Part shown: piece after piece, positions 1 to 6,736 of the stretch
Position numbering within the stretch: the stretch's first letter is position 1
Layout: each line of letters begins with the position of its first letter
Assembly (NCBI GenBank): GCA_002421405.1
Contig: DIJY01000118.1
Location: 1-10,523, forward strand
Length of the DNA stretch: 10,523 nt
Origin: Caryophanales bacterium UBA5632
GTDB lineage: Bacteria; Bacillota_I; Bacilli_A; Izemoplasmatales; Hujiaoplasmataceae
Reading direction: 5' to 3'
Made by a program: the position numbers and the translations under genes
Notes under the pieces: model-generated
The model's input: the letters and a program-made list of their open reading frames with translations, nothing else
The model's database searches: none
Told to the model about the DNA's origin: nothing

Positions 1-177
1 TATTGTGGTGGAACATGCAATGAAACCAATTTATCAAGTGAAACAACGACAAACATCGCGATTGCGTGCAAAGCGGATCAATGTTTAGCCAAACCTGGTA
101 TGTCTGTCGATGATGGCTTTATGATTGTTAAAAACGTCATGAATCGTGTTATTGCAATCGCAAATTCTCGTCAGTAA
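1..177 (+). CDS. mal: Methylaspartate ammonia-lyase, C-terminal 58 residues (5' part outside window)
   Basis: This enzyme (EC 4.3.1.2) removes ammonia from (2S,3S)-3-methylaspartate to give mesaconate, the second step of the methylaspartate pathway of glutamate fermentation. Reading from base 1 in frame to TAA at 175-177 gives a fragment that starts YCGGTCNETN and contains CLAKPGMSVDDG and NVMNRVIAIA. From memory this matches the C-terminus of the Clostridium tetanomorphum enzyme closely, with the same number of residues to the end. The Thr-Cys of GGTCNET corresponds to the Thr360-Cys361 substrate contact there, and the Leu of CLAKPG to Leu384. The catalytic Lys and the metal ligands lie upstream of the window. 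The stop is 11 bases before the lyase acyl-carrier gene, so it belongs to the same operon. It is cut only by the window edge; there is no sign that the gene is broken. Family assignment is confident, made by recall rather than by alignment. Confidence 0.9.
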   Translation, partial: YCGGTCNETNLSSETTTNIAIACKADQCLAKPGMSVDDGFMIVKNVMNRVIAIANSRQ

Positions 178-188
178 GGAATGATAAT

Positions 189-449
189 ATGAAAATTGGA
201 ATCGCTGGAAGTCTAGAATCAAACGACTGCTTGGTTACCATCAAAGAAAGTGAAACGTTATCAATCAAAGTTCAATCGATTGTCGATGCTTTTTATCACG
301 ATCAAATTGTGGCCTTCATTGAATCCGTTTTAGCAGATGTCAATCATGATAAGGTTGATGTGACCGTCATTGATAAAGGTGCATTAAATTACACGATTAA
401 AGCCCGATTATTAACAGCGCTACACCGAATGGAGGTCTCTCATGCATAG
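189..449 (+). CDS. citD: Citrate/citramalate lyase acyl carrier protein, gamma subunit
   Basis: CitD carries the 2'-(5''-phosphoribosyl)-3'-dephospho-CoA prosthetic group through which the lyase complex cycles acetyl and citryl (or citramalyl) thioesters. The 86-residue product is of usual family size. The N-terminal AGSLESNDC matches the AGTLESGD site of Klebsiella CitD, whose Ser14 is modified; Ser11 is the equivalent here. The central DKGALNYTIKARL matches the family's DKGALDxxxxARL segment. The ATG follows AAGGA at 176-180 with 8 bases of spacing. Its end overlaps citE by 8 bases, and the citE ribosome site GGAGG (431-435) lies inside this gene, pointing to translational coupling. Given the upstream methylaspartate ammonia-lyase, it probably serves a citramalate lyase; sequence alone does not separate the two substrates. 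Confidence 0.93.
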   Translation: MKIGIAGSLESNDCLVTIKESETLSIKVQSIVDAFYHDQIVAFIESVLADVNHDKVDVTVIDKGALNYTIKARLLTALHRMEVSHA

Positions 450-1317
450 AAGTTATCTCTTTATTCCTGGAAATCATCCAGCCATGCTTCAAAACGCTGA
501 TATCTTTGGTGCGGATGCCATCATCTTTGATTTAGAAGATGCTGTCAGCATCAATGAAAAAGATTCCGCTAGACAGTTGATTAAAGCCTTTTTTGAAACC
601 CTTCAAAAACCAAAATTCTCAATCTATGTTCGTATCAATGGTTTAAACTCTTCGCTGGGTTCGATTGATCTTAACATGGTGATGAACGAAATTGTTGAAG
701 GCATTGTCTTACCAAAAGCGACTGTCTCCGATATTAAAATGTTATCAAAGTTACTTGATACGTTCGAAAATGCTAGAAGAATCAAGAAAAAAACGGTGAT
801 TATTCCCATCATAGAAACCGCAAAAGCCGTTTTTGAAATTGGCCAAATAGCGCAATTACCACGGGTAAGCGCCCTGTTATTAGGCGCAGAAGATTTGACC
901 GGTGATATGGAAATAGAAAGAACAAAACAGGGAATTGAAATTGAATATCCAAGAGCGAAAATTGCCTTTGCTTGTAAAGCCTTCGAGATAGAAGCGATTG
1001 ATACGCCGTTTACCGATGTAACCGATGATGAAGGGCTTGAAAAAGATGCTTTACATGCTAAAAGTTTGGGGATGAACGCCAAATGTGCGATTCATCCGAA
1101 TCAAATTGAAATCATCAATAAAACTTTTACACCGACAATGGTTGCGATTGATGAAGCATTAAGAATCGTAAAAGCCGATGAAGAGGCTCAAAAAGTTCAT
1201 CGCGGCGTTTTTAGCCTTAATGGCAAAATGGTTGATAAACCGGTTGTGGATCGAGCTAAAAAACTATTAATCAAAGCCAAACATTTTGGAATGGTGGAGG
1301 ATATTGATGAAAAATAA
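442..1317 (+). CDS. citE: Citrate/citramalate lyase beta subunit (citryl-/citramalyl-CoA-type lyase)
   Basis: The beta subunit cleaves the enzyme-bound acyl thioester by a retro-Claisen reaction: citramalyl-ACP gives acetyl-ACP plus pyruvate, or citryl-ACP gives acetyl-ACP plus oxaloacetate. The 291-residue protein shows the HpcH/HpaI aldolase-like TIM-barrel hallmarks of CitE: RSYLFIPGN at residues 3-11, FDLEDAV at 29-35, YVRING at 62-67, LPKA at 90-93, PIIETA with Glu125, and GAEDLTGD with Glu150/Asp151. Glu125 and Asp151 are the expected Mg2+ ligands. GMNAKCAIHPNQI at 210-222 replaces the commoner GFxGKxxIHPxQ. Start ATG has GGAGG at 431-435, 6 bases upstream. The gene overlaps citD by 8 bases and citF by 11. 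Substrate preference is inferred from context, not from active-site residues. Confidence 0.94.
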   Translation: MHRSYLFIPGNHPAMLQNADIFGADAIIFDLEDAVSINEKDSARQLIKAFFETLQKPKFSIYVRINGLNSSLGSIDLNMVMNEIVEGIVLPKATVSDIKMLSKLLDTFENARRIKKKTVIIPIIETAKAVFEIGQIAQLPRVSALLLGAEDLTGDMEIERTKQGIEIEYPRAKIAFACKAFEIEAIDTPFTDVTDDEGLEKDALHAKSLGMNAKCAIHPNQIEIINKTFTPTMVAIDEALRIVKADEEAQKVHRGVFSLNGKMVDKPVVDRAKKLLIKAKHFGMVEDIDEK

Positions 1318-2818
1318 CCTTGGCCGTGAAATCTTTGAACAAGTGAAACCTTTCGCTTCTAGCGATGCTTTTAATCAAGAATCGAGACGGCTGATTGCCA
1401 AGAAAACCACTGAGGAATCTGTGGTTTTTTTAAAGTCGATTGAAGAAGCATTTGACCTTTTGAAAATAAAAAATGGAATGACGATTTCCTTTCATCATCA
1501 TTTAAGAAATGGTGATAAAGTCATCAATCTTGTCGCTGAAACATTGAAAAAGCGAGGCATCAAAGATATAACAATTGCTGCTTCATCACTATTTCCAAAT
1601 AATGCTCCTTTAGTTGATTTAATCAAAGACCAAACCATCACAGGCATTGTGACCAATTATATCAATGGACCAATCGCCAAAGCCATCGGCGAAGGCTATT
1701 TAAAAAATCCGCTTATCATGGATACTCATGGCGGAAGAGCCAGGGCAATTGAATCCGGTGATTTAAAAATTGACATCGCTTTTATTGCAACACCAGCGGT
1801 TGATCGTTTAGGCAATGGCAGTGGTAAATTCGGTCCGAGTGCTTGCGGAACAATTGGTTATGTCATTCCTGATTTAATGTATGCAAAAAAAGTTGTCTTG
1901 ATGACTGATTATATGACAGAGCATATCGTTGAACCAGAATTAGCAAGTGAGTACGTTGATTATGTTGTGATGATAGACAAGATTGGGGATTCAGAAGGAA
2001 TTGTATCTGGAACCACCAAGGTTACCAGAGACCCAGTCGGTCGCAAAATTGCTCGAGACACCGTCAGAGTCCTTGACGCACTTCATCTAATCAAAGATGG
2101 ATTTTCAATGCAAACAGGGGCAGGTGGTGTTTCGCTCGCCGTCGTAGAATATGTAAAAAACATCATGATTCAATCAGAAATTAAAGCGCGCTTTGCATCG
2201 GGAGGCATTACCGGACAATACGTTGACATGCTAGAAAACAATTTAGTTGATACCTTATATGATGTCCAATGTTTTGATTTGAAAGCTGCGAGATCTTATC
2301 GTGAAAATCGCCGTCATATCGCGATTTCCGCTTCCGAGTACGGCAATCCATTTGAAATAAAACCCATCGTGAATGACCTCGATTTTGTCATTTTAGGTGC
2401 TACTGAAGTTGATCTTGATTTTAATGTCAATGTGACGACGGATTCTTTAGGACAAATCATTGGCGGTTCTGGCGGTCATTCGGATACGGCTCATGGTGCG
2501 AAAGTGACAATGATTGTCACCAACTTATTAAAAGCTAGATTACCGATTATTAAAGAGAAAGTGACTTGTGTGACAACACCGGGGGAAGATATCGATATCA
2601 TCGTCACCGAAAGAGGCATTGCCATCAATCCGTTAAGAACTGATTTGATTGACACTTTGTCAAAAACGAAATTACCCATTGTGACAATTGAAGATCTAAT
2701 GAAGACTGCTCATCATATTGCGGGTGTCCCCAATCATTACGAGCTTTCGCATCAACCGATTGGGTATGTAAGATACCGAGACGGTTCAATCATTGATACC
2801 TTGTATAAAATCAAATAA
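1307..2818 (+). CDS. citF: Citrate/citramalate lyase alpha subunit (acyl-ACP transferase)
   Basis: The alpha subunit swaps acetyl for citramalyl (or citryl) on the carrier protein, releasing acetate (EC 2.8.3.10 for citrate; 2.8.3.11 for citramalate). The product is 503 residues, close to the roughly 505-515 of CitF. Recognisable stretches are FHHHLRNGD near the N-terminus, IMDTHGGRARAIESGD, GNGSGKFGPSACG, QTGAGGVSLAV, FASGGITGQYVDMLE, and the C-terminal GQIIGGSGGHSDTAHGAK and TPGEDIDIIVTERGIAINP, all typical of the family. I chose ATG 1307 (MKNNLGREIF) because GGAGG at 1296-1300 sits 6 bases before it; an in-frame TTG at 1286 would lack this site and add seven atypical residues. It overlaps citE by 11 bases and is followed after 13 bases by citC. 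Context favours citramalate as substrate. Confidence 0.94.
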   Translation: MKNNLGREIFEQVKPFASSDAFNQESRRLIAKKTTEESVVFLKSIEEAFDLLKIKNGMTISFHHHLRNGDKVINLVAETLKKRGIKDITIAASSLFPNNAPLVDLIKDQTITGIVTNYINGPIAKAIGEGYLKNPLIMDTHGGRARAIESGDLKIDIAFIATPAVDRLGNGSGKFGPSACGTIGYVIPDLMYAKKVVLMTDYMTEHIVEPELASEYVDYVVMIDKIGDSEGIVSGTTKVTRDPVGRKIARDTVRVLDALHLIKDGFSMQTGAGGVSLAVVEYVKNIMIQSEIKARFASGGITGQYVDMLENNLVDTLYDVQCFDLKAARSYRENRRHIAISASEYGNPFEIKPIVNDLDFVILGATEVDLDFNVNVTTDSLGQIIGGSGGHSDTAHGAKVTMIVTNLLKARLPIIKEKVTCVTTPGEDIDIIVTERGIAINPLRTDLIDTLSKTKLPIVTIEDLMKTAHHIAGVPNHYELSHQPIGYVRYRDGSIIDTLYKIK

Positions 2819-2831
2819 TTAGGAGGATCGT

Positions 2832-3824
2832 ATGATAAAACAAGCCCTTCTTGAGAAAGAAAAACAAAGGATAGAAGTATTTCTATCCAATTTTGACTTA
2901 GGATTATCTTATCGTGATGAAACTTATTTTATCGAAGAGGAGAATCAAATTATCGCAACAATATCTCTCGATGGCCATATTATAAAAGGACTTGCGATTG
3001 ATGAATCTTATCGCGGCTTGAACTTGACAGGTGAACTCGTCAGCGAAGCGATTCGGGTGATGACTTCAAAGGGTCTTTATTCTTATCATGTATTTACCAA
3101 ATCGATTTATACAGACATCTTTCAATCGTTAGGATTTAGACTTCTCGCCGACACCGGAAAAGTTGCCTTCATGGAAGGCGGCATCGATACCATCGATTCG
3201 GTTGTCAATGGCATCAAAAAACGGATTGAAGTCCATTTCGGAATCGAACTATCCAAACACGACATCGGATGTGTGGTTGTTAACTGCAACCCCATGACGT
3301 TAGGCCATTATCAACTCATCGAAAAAGCTTCGAAAGAACATGAATTCCTCATCGTTTTTGTCGTTGAAACCGATGAATCTGTCTTTACTTTTAAAGAACG
3401 ATTCAGTTTGGTGTATCTCGGGCTCAAAGAATTTCATAATATCTTGGTTTTGCCTTCGACATCTTACATTGTATCGAAATCAACGTTTCCATCGTATTTC
3501 TTAAAAGAGTTGGATGAACGAGAACGAGAACACGCTAAACTCGATGCTTTAATCTTCATGAACTACTTCATTCCGCTCTTAAATATCAAAAAACGCCACG
3601 TAGGCGGTGAAACTGACTTAGTGATGGTTGCATATAATCAAATCTTAAAAGATACGTTAAAAGACCATTTACAGGCCATTGAACGGTTTACAGAGGCAGG
3701 TGTTACAATTTCTGCGTCTCTCGTACGAAAACTCATGAAAGAACAAAAATACGATGAAGCATTAAGATATGTTCCGAAAGCCATTCGCCCGTTACTCAAA
3801 GGCATTATGATGGAGAAAAAATGA
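2832..3824 (+). CDS. citC: [Citrate/citramalate lyase] acetate ligase
   Basis: This ligase (EC 6.2.1.22 type) uses ATP and acetate to acetylate the thiol of the carrier-protein prosthetic group, switching the lyase on. The 330-residue protein has two parts, as usual for CitC. Residues about 1-115 form a GNAT-like domain with the acetyl-CoA-binding-like turn RGLNLTGELV at 61-70. Residues about 140-330 form a nucleotidyltransferase fold with NPMTLGH at 153-159, the family's version of the HxGH motif, and ISASLVR at 293-299, its ISxSxxR motif. A Thr at the first motif position is normal in CitC. The ATG follows AGGAGG (2821-2826). The gene ends in TGA, overlapping the next start as ATGA, so coupling is likely. 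TGA acting as a stop here argues against a Mycoplasma-type code. Confidence 0.94.
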   Translation: MIKQALLEKEKQRIEVFLSNFDLGLSYRDETYFIEEENQIIATISLDGHIIKGLAIDESYRGLNLTGELVSEAIRVMTSKGLYSYHVFTKSIYTDIFQSLGFRLLADTGKVAFMEGGIDTIDSVVNGIKKRIEVHFGIELSKHDIGCVVVNCNPMTLGHYQLIEKASKEHEFLIVFVVETDESVFTFKERFSLVYLGLKEFHNILVLPSTSYIVSKSTFPSYFLKELDEREREHAKLDALIFMNYFIPLLNIKKRHVGGETDLVMVAYNQILKDTLKDHLQAIERFTEAGVTISASLVRKLMKEQKYDEALRYVPKAIRPLLKGIMMEKK

Positions 3825-5086
3825 CTTTTATCGCCGATGAAATCTTAAGAAACAGAGAACAACGTCATGATTTCATTCGACCGTTTGTGGATCAGGGGCA
3901 TGTGGCATTATCATTAAAAGCCAACATTCCGGGTGCTGATAAACGGATTTTTGTCGCATACGTTGTGGTTGGATATTATGAAAAATTACTAGCCGATATT
4001 GGTTATGCCGAAAAATTTCGGATGGAAGGAGCTGATGGTCCTTCCATTGTCTACATCTTAAAAGATATCGATGCATCGCAATTAAAAGCAAAAATGGTTC
4101 ATTTAGAAGAAAACGCTTCTTATGGACGACTCGTCGATTTAGATGTCCACGCTGAACATCTAAAATCGATGAATCGATTAACCCCAAGAAAGTGTCTCAT
4201 TTGTGGAAAAGACGCGTTTGATTGCAGTCGAAATCAAACGCATCCAATCAATGAGGTGCTTGCGAAAGTCAATGAAATCGCATTAGAAGATTCAGTTAAA
4301 TTGATTGTGAATGCGATTGATCAAGCCATGGCATATGAACTGAATCTTGATCCAAAATTTGGGCTCGTGACTCCATTTTCCATGGGATCTCATACCGATA
4401 TGGACTATCATACAATGTTGGCGGCAAAACAAGCAATTACGCCTTATTTTGCGATGATGTTTCGCAGTGGATGGGAAACACATTCTTTGTCGCTTTTATT
4501 TAAAAAAGCTCGAGAAATCGGTTTGCAAGCTGAAGAGGCCATGCATCAAGCAACCGGTGGCGTCAATTGTTACAAAGGATTGATTTTTAATTTGGGCTTA
4601 TTTTGTGCCGCAACAGGATTTGCGTTTCAAAAGAAAAGACCGATGGACGATTTATTCGAAATCATTAAGAATATGACTTCTCCGCTGATTCATGATTTTG
4701 GAAAAAACATCGATACCGACGGGTTAAAGCTCTATCAAGAAACCGGCATTGGCGGAGCGCGGATGGAAGCCATGCGCGGGATGCCAACGGTTCAAAAAAT
4801 CAGTACGACTTTAAATGATTTTAAGGATGCAACTTTAACAAAAGCGTTAGTGGAGGCCATCGTGTTATCAGAAGACACCGTTTTAGCGAAACGTGCGAAA
4901 AACCCACAAACCATGGCGATGGTTAAAGCGATGTTTAAAACATTGGATGTTCATGATAAAGATCAACTCGAGAAAATGACTTCTTGGTGTATTGCTCAAT
5001 CCCTTAGCTTTGGCGGAGCCGCCGATATTTTAGTCTCTGCGATTTTTTATCGTTTGATTGATAATCTATGGCATTTCCTAAAATAA
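3821..5086 (+). CDS. citXG: CitX-CitG fusion: holo-ACP synthase / triphosphoribosyl-dephospho-CoA synthase
   Basis: One 421-residue protein appears to make and attach the lyase prosthetic group. Residues about 1-155 are CitX-like, transferring phosphoribosyl-dephospho-CoA to CitD (EC 2.7.7.61): GRLVDLDV at 102-109 and RKCLICGKDAFDCSRN at 123-138 match its conserved core. Residues about 160-421 are CitG-like, joining ATP and dephospho-CoA (EC 2.4.2.52): GSHTDMDYHTM at 189-199, TGGVNCYKG at 245-253 and GIGGARMEAMRGMPTV. Fusions of this kind are known, for example in Haemophilus influenzae. The CitG half is diverged: the usual TGGVNTHKG reads TGGVNCYKG, and the usual PKPGLV reads PKFGLV. GGAG at 3812-3815 precedes the ATG, which overlaps citC by 4 bases. 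No intrinsic terminator follows before tRNA-Pro. Confidence 0.9.
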   Translation: MTFIADEILRNREQRHDFIRPFVDQGHVALSLKANIPGADKRIFVAYVVVGYYEKLLADIGYAEKFRMEGADGPSIVYILKDIDASQLKAKMVHLEENASYGRLVDLDVHAEHLKSMNRLTPRKCLICGKDAFDCSRNQTHPINEVLAKVNEIALEDSVKLIVNAIDQAMAYELNLDPKFGLVTPFSMGSHTDMDYHTMLAAKQAITPYFAMMFRSGWETHSLSLLFKKAREIGLQAEEAMHQATGGVNCYKGLIFNLGLFCAATGFAFQKKRPMDDLFEIIKNMTSPLIHDFGKNIDTDGLKLYQETGIGGARMEAMRGMPTVQKISTTLNDFKDATLTKALVEAIVLSEDTVLAKRAKNPQTMAMVKAMFKTLDVHDKDQLEKMTSWCIAQSLSFGGAADILVSAIFYRLIDNLWHFLK

Positions 5087-5103
5087 TTCTTTTTATCTAA
5101 AAT

Positions 5104-5135
5104 TTGTGGTATTTTTTGAGTTCATTTGATATAAT
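5104..5135 (+). promoter_or_regulatory. Promoter of tRNA-Pro, extended -10
   Basis: TATAAT at 5130-5135 is preceded by TG one base earlier (TGATATAAT, 5127-5135), an extended -10 element. The best -35-like sequence, TTGTGG at 5104-5109, is 20 bases away, so the extended -10 probably carries most of the activity. Initiation would fall a few bases before the mature tRNA 5' end at 5146. Confidence 0.65.
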
Positions 5136-5145
5136 CAATCATGCC

Positions 5146-5222
5146 CGGGAAGTAGCTTAGCTTGGTAGAGCGCTTGGATGGGGTCCAAGAGGTCGCAGGT
5201 TCAAATCCTGTCTTTCCGACCA
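5146..5222 (+). tRNA. tRNA-Pro(GGG)
   Basis: A complete 77-base cloverleaf with encoded CCA at 5220-5222. The acceptor stem is CGGGAAG (5146-5152) with CTTTCCG (5212-5218), one G-U pair, then discriminator A5219. C1:G72 with A73 is the bacterial tRNA-Pro identity set. The anticodon stem CTTGG/CCAAG (5173-5177, 5185-5189) encloses ATGGGGT, giving anticodon GGG at 5180-5182 with G37, also typical of tRNA-Pro. The T stem is 5195-5199 with 5207-5211. It should read CCC and CCU. It lies 59 bases after citXG with no terminator between them. Confidence 0.96.
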
Positions 5223-5233
5223 TTGTGAATTTT

Positions 5234-5268
5234 GTCGCTTAATTTTTGTTAAGCGACTTTTATTTTTA
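5234..5268 (+). terminator. Rho-independent terminator after tRNA-Pro
   Basis: GTCGCTTAA (5234-5242) and TTAAGCGAC (5249-5257) form a perfect 9-bp stem with a 6-base loop, followed by a T-rich tail to 5267. It ends the tRNA-Pro transcript and probably also readthrough from the lyase operon, which has no terminator of its own. Confidence 0.88.
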
Positions 5269-5269
5269 A

Positions 5270-5298
5270 TTGCAAAATCATTACAAATGCATTAAAAT
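5270..5298 (+). promoter_or_regulatory. Promoter of tRNA-Gly
   Basis: TTGCAA at 5270-5275 and TAAAAT at 5293-5298 are separated by 17 bases, near-consensus for the housekeeping sigma factor. Initiation is expected about 7 bases downstream, shortly before the mature tRNA at 5311. Confidence 0.72.
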
Positions 5299-5310
5299 AG
5301 GAGTAGTTGT

Positions 5311-5385
5311 GCAGGCGTCATATAATGGTCATTATGTTTGCTTCCCAAGCAAATCATGGGGGTTCGATTCCCCTCGCTTGCTCCA
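5311..5385 (+). tRNA. tRNA-Gly(CCC)
   Basis: A complete 75-base cloverleaf with encoded CCA at 5383-5385. The acceptor stem is GCAGGCG (5311-5317) with CGCTTGC (5375-5381), including one G-U pair, and U73 is the discriminator as expected for bacterial tRNA-Gly. The anticodon stem TTTGC/GCAAA (5337-5341, 5349-5353) encloses TTCCCAA, giving anticodon CCC at 5344-5346. The T stem GGGGG/CCCCT encloses TTCGATT. The D stem is short, three A-T pairs (5320-5322 with 5333-5335), as in other Firmicute tRNA-Gly(CCC) genes that I recall. It reads only GGG. A 62-codon reading frame starting inside its 3' half is not a gene. Confidence 0.95.
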
Positions 5386-5396
5386 ATAAAACAAAT

Positions 5397-5424
5397 GTTT
5401 GATCAAATGGATCAAACTTTTTTT
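5397..5424 (+). terminator. Rho-independent terminator after tRNA-Gly
   Basis: GTTTGATC (5397-5404) and GATCAAAC (5410-5417) form a perfect 8-bp stem with an AAATG loop, followed by seven T (5418-5424). It lies 11 bases after the CCA end. Confidence 0.9.
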
Positions 5425-5466
5425 ATTGAAAGTTTTTTTTATTTTATACCGTTATTCATTCTTATC

Positions 5467-5495
5467 TTGAAGAACTTTAGGAGAAGCGATATAAT
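5467..5495 (+). promoter_or_regulatory. Promoter of the GNAT acetyltransferase gene
   Basis: TTGAAG at 5467-5472 and TATAAT at 5490-5495 are spaced by 17 bases. This is the only good promoter between the tRNA-Gly terminator and the GNAT gene, giving a leader of about 28 bases. Confidence 0.75.
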
Positions 5496-5530
5496 TTTAT
5501 GTAGTTTAATTTTGATCGTTGGGTGAAATG

Positions 5531-6049
5531 ATGAATATTATTAAAACGGATCATTTAATACTAAGACCTTTTCGAGACAATGATTTTAATGATTTATATG
5601 AGTATTTATCTGATCCTGTTGCTGTTCAATATGAGCCTTATCAACCCATGAATCAAGAGGAAGTATTAGAAAGTTTGAAGTGGAGAATTTCAACTGATGA
5701 AATGATTGCGGTTGAACTCATGTCTGAAAGTAAATTAATCGGTAATATTTATTTAGGACAACGCGATGATAATACAATAGAATTGGGCTATGTGTTCAAT
5801 TTGAAATATGCGAGAAAAGGGTATGCATATCAGGCATGTCAAACGTTAATTCAAGAGGCCTTTCATCGCGGAATACAAAGAATTTTAGCTGAATGTGATC
5901 CTGAAAACATCGCTTCGTGGAAGTTGCTCGAAAAGCTAGGTTTTAAAAAAGAAGCGCACTTAATAAAAAACATCTTTTTTTGGAAAGATGAACAAGGTCT
6001 TCCGATTTGGAAAGATACTTACATCTATTCTTTAATAAATATTGATTAA
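5531..6049 (+). CDS. GNAT N-acetyltransferase, RimJ/RimL-like
   Basis: The 172-residue protein has the features of the Acetyltransf_3 (RimJ/RimL-like) branch of GNAT enzymes, which move acetyl from acetyl-CoA to an amine of a protein, peptide or small molecule. The N-terminal LILRPFRDNDFNDLYEYLSD is the typical opening. ELGYVFN at 85-91 leads into the pyrophosphate-binding loop YARKGYAYQA at 93-102 (RxxGxA type). ECDPENIASWKLLEKLGF at 121-138 is the usual C-terminal acetyl-CoA segment. I chose ATG 5531 because GGGTGA at 5521-5526 sits just before it; ATG 5528 would be too close, and an in-frame TTG at 5519 lacks a site. The substrate cannot be read from the sequence. It has its own promoter and is 54 bases before the CAT-like gene, with no terminator between them. 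Confidence 0.88.
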   Translation: MNIIKTDHLILRPFRDNDFNDLYEYLSDPVAVQYEPYQPMNQEEVLESLKWRISTDEMIAVELMSESKLIGNIYLGQRDDNTIELGYVFNLKYARKGYAYQACQTLIQEAFHRGIQRILAECDPENIASWKLLEKLGFKKEAHLIKNIFFWKDEQGLPIWKDTYIYSLINID

Positions 6050-6074
6050 TGAAACGGATGATGTACTAATAATG

Positions 6075-6080
6075 TATAAT
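6075..6080 (+). promoter_or_regulatory. Possible -10 element for the CAT-like gene
   Basis: A consensus TATAAT lies 23 bases before the ATG at 6104. At 17-18 bases upstream there is no recognisable -35 (AAACGG region), so this is either a weak or activator-dependent promoter or a chance match in AT-rich DNA. Confidence 0.4.
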
Positions 6081-6103
6081 ATAGGTATATGTGGGGTGAA
6101 ATC

Positions 6104-6733
6104 ATGAAAGAGATCAATTTAGAAACATGGAATCGAAAAGAACATTTTAAATTTTTCAGTCAAATCGTTTTCCCATTTTATTCAATTGCGACAACCATCG
6201 ACGTATCGAAATATTATCAATACGTCAAAACTCGTAATATCTCATTTTATTATGGCATGATTTACCTTTGTGCGAAAGTTATGAATCAAATCGATGCATT
6301 TAAATACCGAATTCGTGAAGGAAAGGTCTATTTAATCGACGAATTAATCCCATCATTTACTGATTTAAAAGCCGGTTCTGAACTATTCCAAATAACCAAC
6401 GTCATGTTAACTGATACGATGTCATCCTTCAATGAAACTTGTAAAAAAGCAGTTTCGCAACAAAAACATTATTTTCCATCGCCTGAAGATGAGCAAAAGG
6501 ACCATTATATCTATTTTTCTAGTGTTCCGTGGATATCATTTACATCCGTCACCCATGAAATGGACATTAACAAAGATGATTCTATTCCAAGAATCACGTT
6601 TGGAAAATACAATAAATCAAATAATATCTATACAATGCCTATTTCATTGCAATGTAATCATCGGTTAATTGATGGGTTGCATATCGGTCAATTTATCAAA
6701 GCCCTTGAAGCCGTCTTGAAAGACCTTGAATAA
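6104..6733 (+). CDS. Chloramphenicol acetyltransferase (CAT) family protein
   Basis: CAT-family trimers transfer acetyl from acetyl-CoA to a hydroxyl, classically of chloramphenicol. The 209-residue length is typical of the family. Visible hallmarks are an N-terminal W-x-R-x-x-H-F-x-F-F segment (W9 to F18), RIREGKVYLIDELIPSFTDL at 69-88 (the usual R-R-x-G and PSFT region), VPWISFTS at 141-148, and CNHRLIDGLHIGQF at 184-197. His186 and Asp190 take the places of the catalytic His195 and Asp199 of CAT-III, but the classic HHAVCDGxH is altered to NHRLIDGLH. The start at 6104 follows GGGGTGA; ATG 6089 is in frame but close to the predicted transcription start. Resistance function is uncertain: many chromosomal homologues have unknown substrates. 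It ends at a hairpin shared with the convergent pcp gene. Confidence 0.87.
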   Translation: MKEINLETWNRKEHFKFFSQIVFPFYSIATTIDVSKYYQYVKTRNISFYYGMIYLCAKVMNQIDAFKYRIREGKVYLIDELIPSFTDLKAGSELFQITNVMLTDTMSSFNETCKKAVSQQKHYFPSPEDEQKDHYIYFSSVPWISFTSVTHEMDINKDDSIPRITFGKYNKSNNIYTMPISLQCNHRLIDGLHIGQFIKALEAVLKDLE

Positions 6734-6736
6734 ATG

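Noticed and set aside
624..1082. 152-codon reading frame on the - strand inside citE
   Set aside because: It lies fully within a well-recognised gene, has no ribosome site and no recognisable domain; it is a shadow of citE.
1286..1306. TTG start for citF
   Set aside because: The GGAGG at 1296-1300 is correctly placed for ATG 1307, and the extra residues (EWWRIL) are unlike CitF N-termini.
2832..3824. Loss of the first His of the HxGH motif in CitC
   Set aside because: CitC proteins normally have Thr here (NPxTLGH), so this is not a defect.
3821..5086. A fused or frameshifted pair of citX and citG
   Set aside because: The single open frame runs cleanly through both domains, and CitXG fusions are an established arrangement.
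5338..5526. 62-codon + strand frame after tRNA-Gly
   Set aside because: It starts inside tRNA-Gly, crosses that tRNA's terminator and the GNAT promoter, and has no ribosome site.
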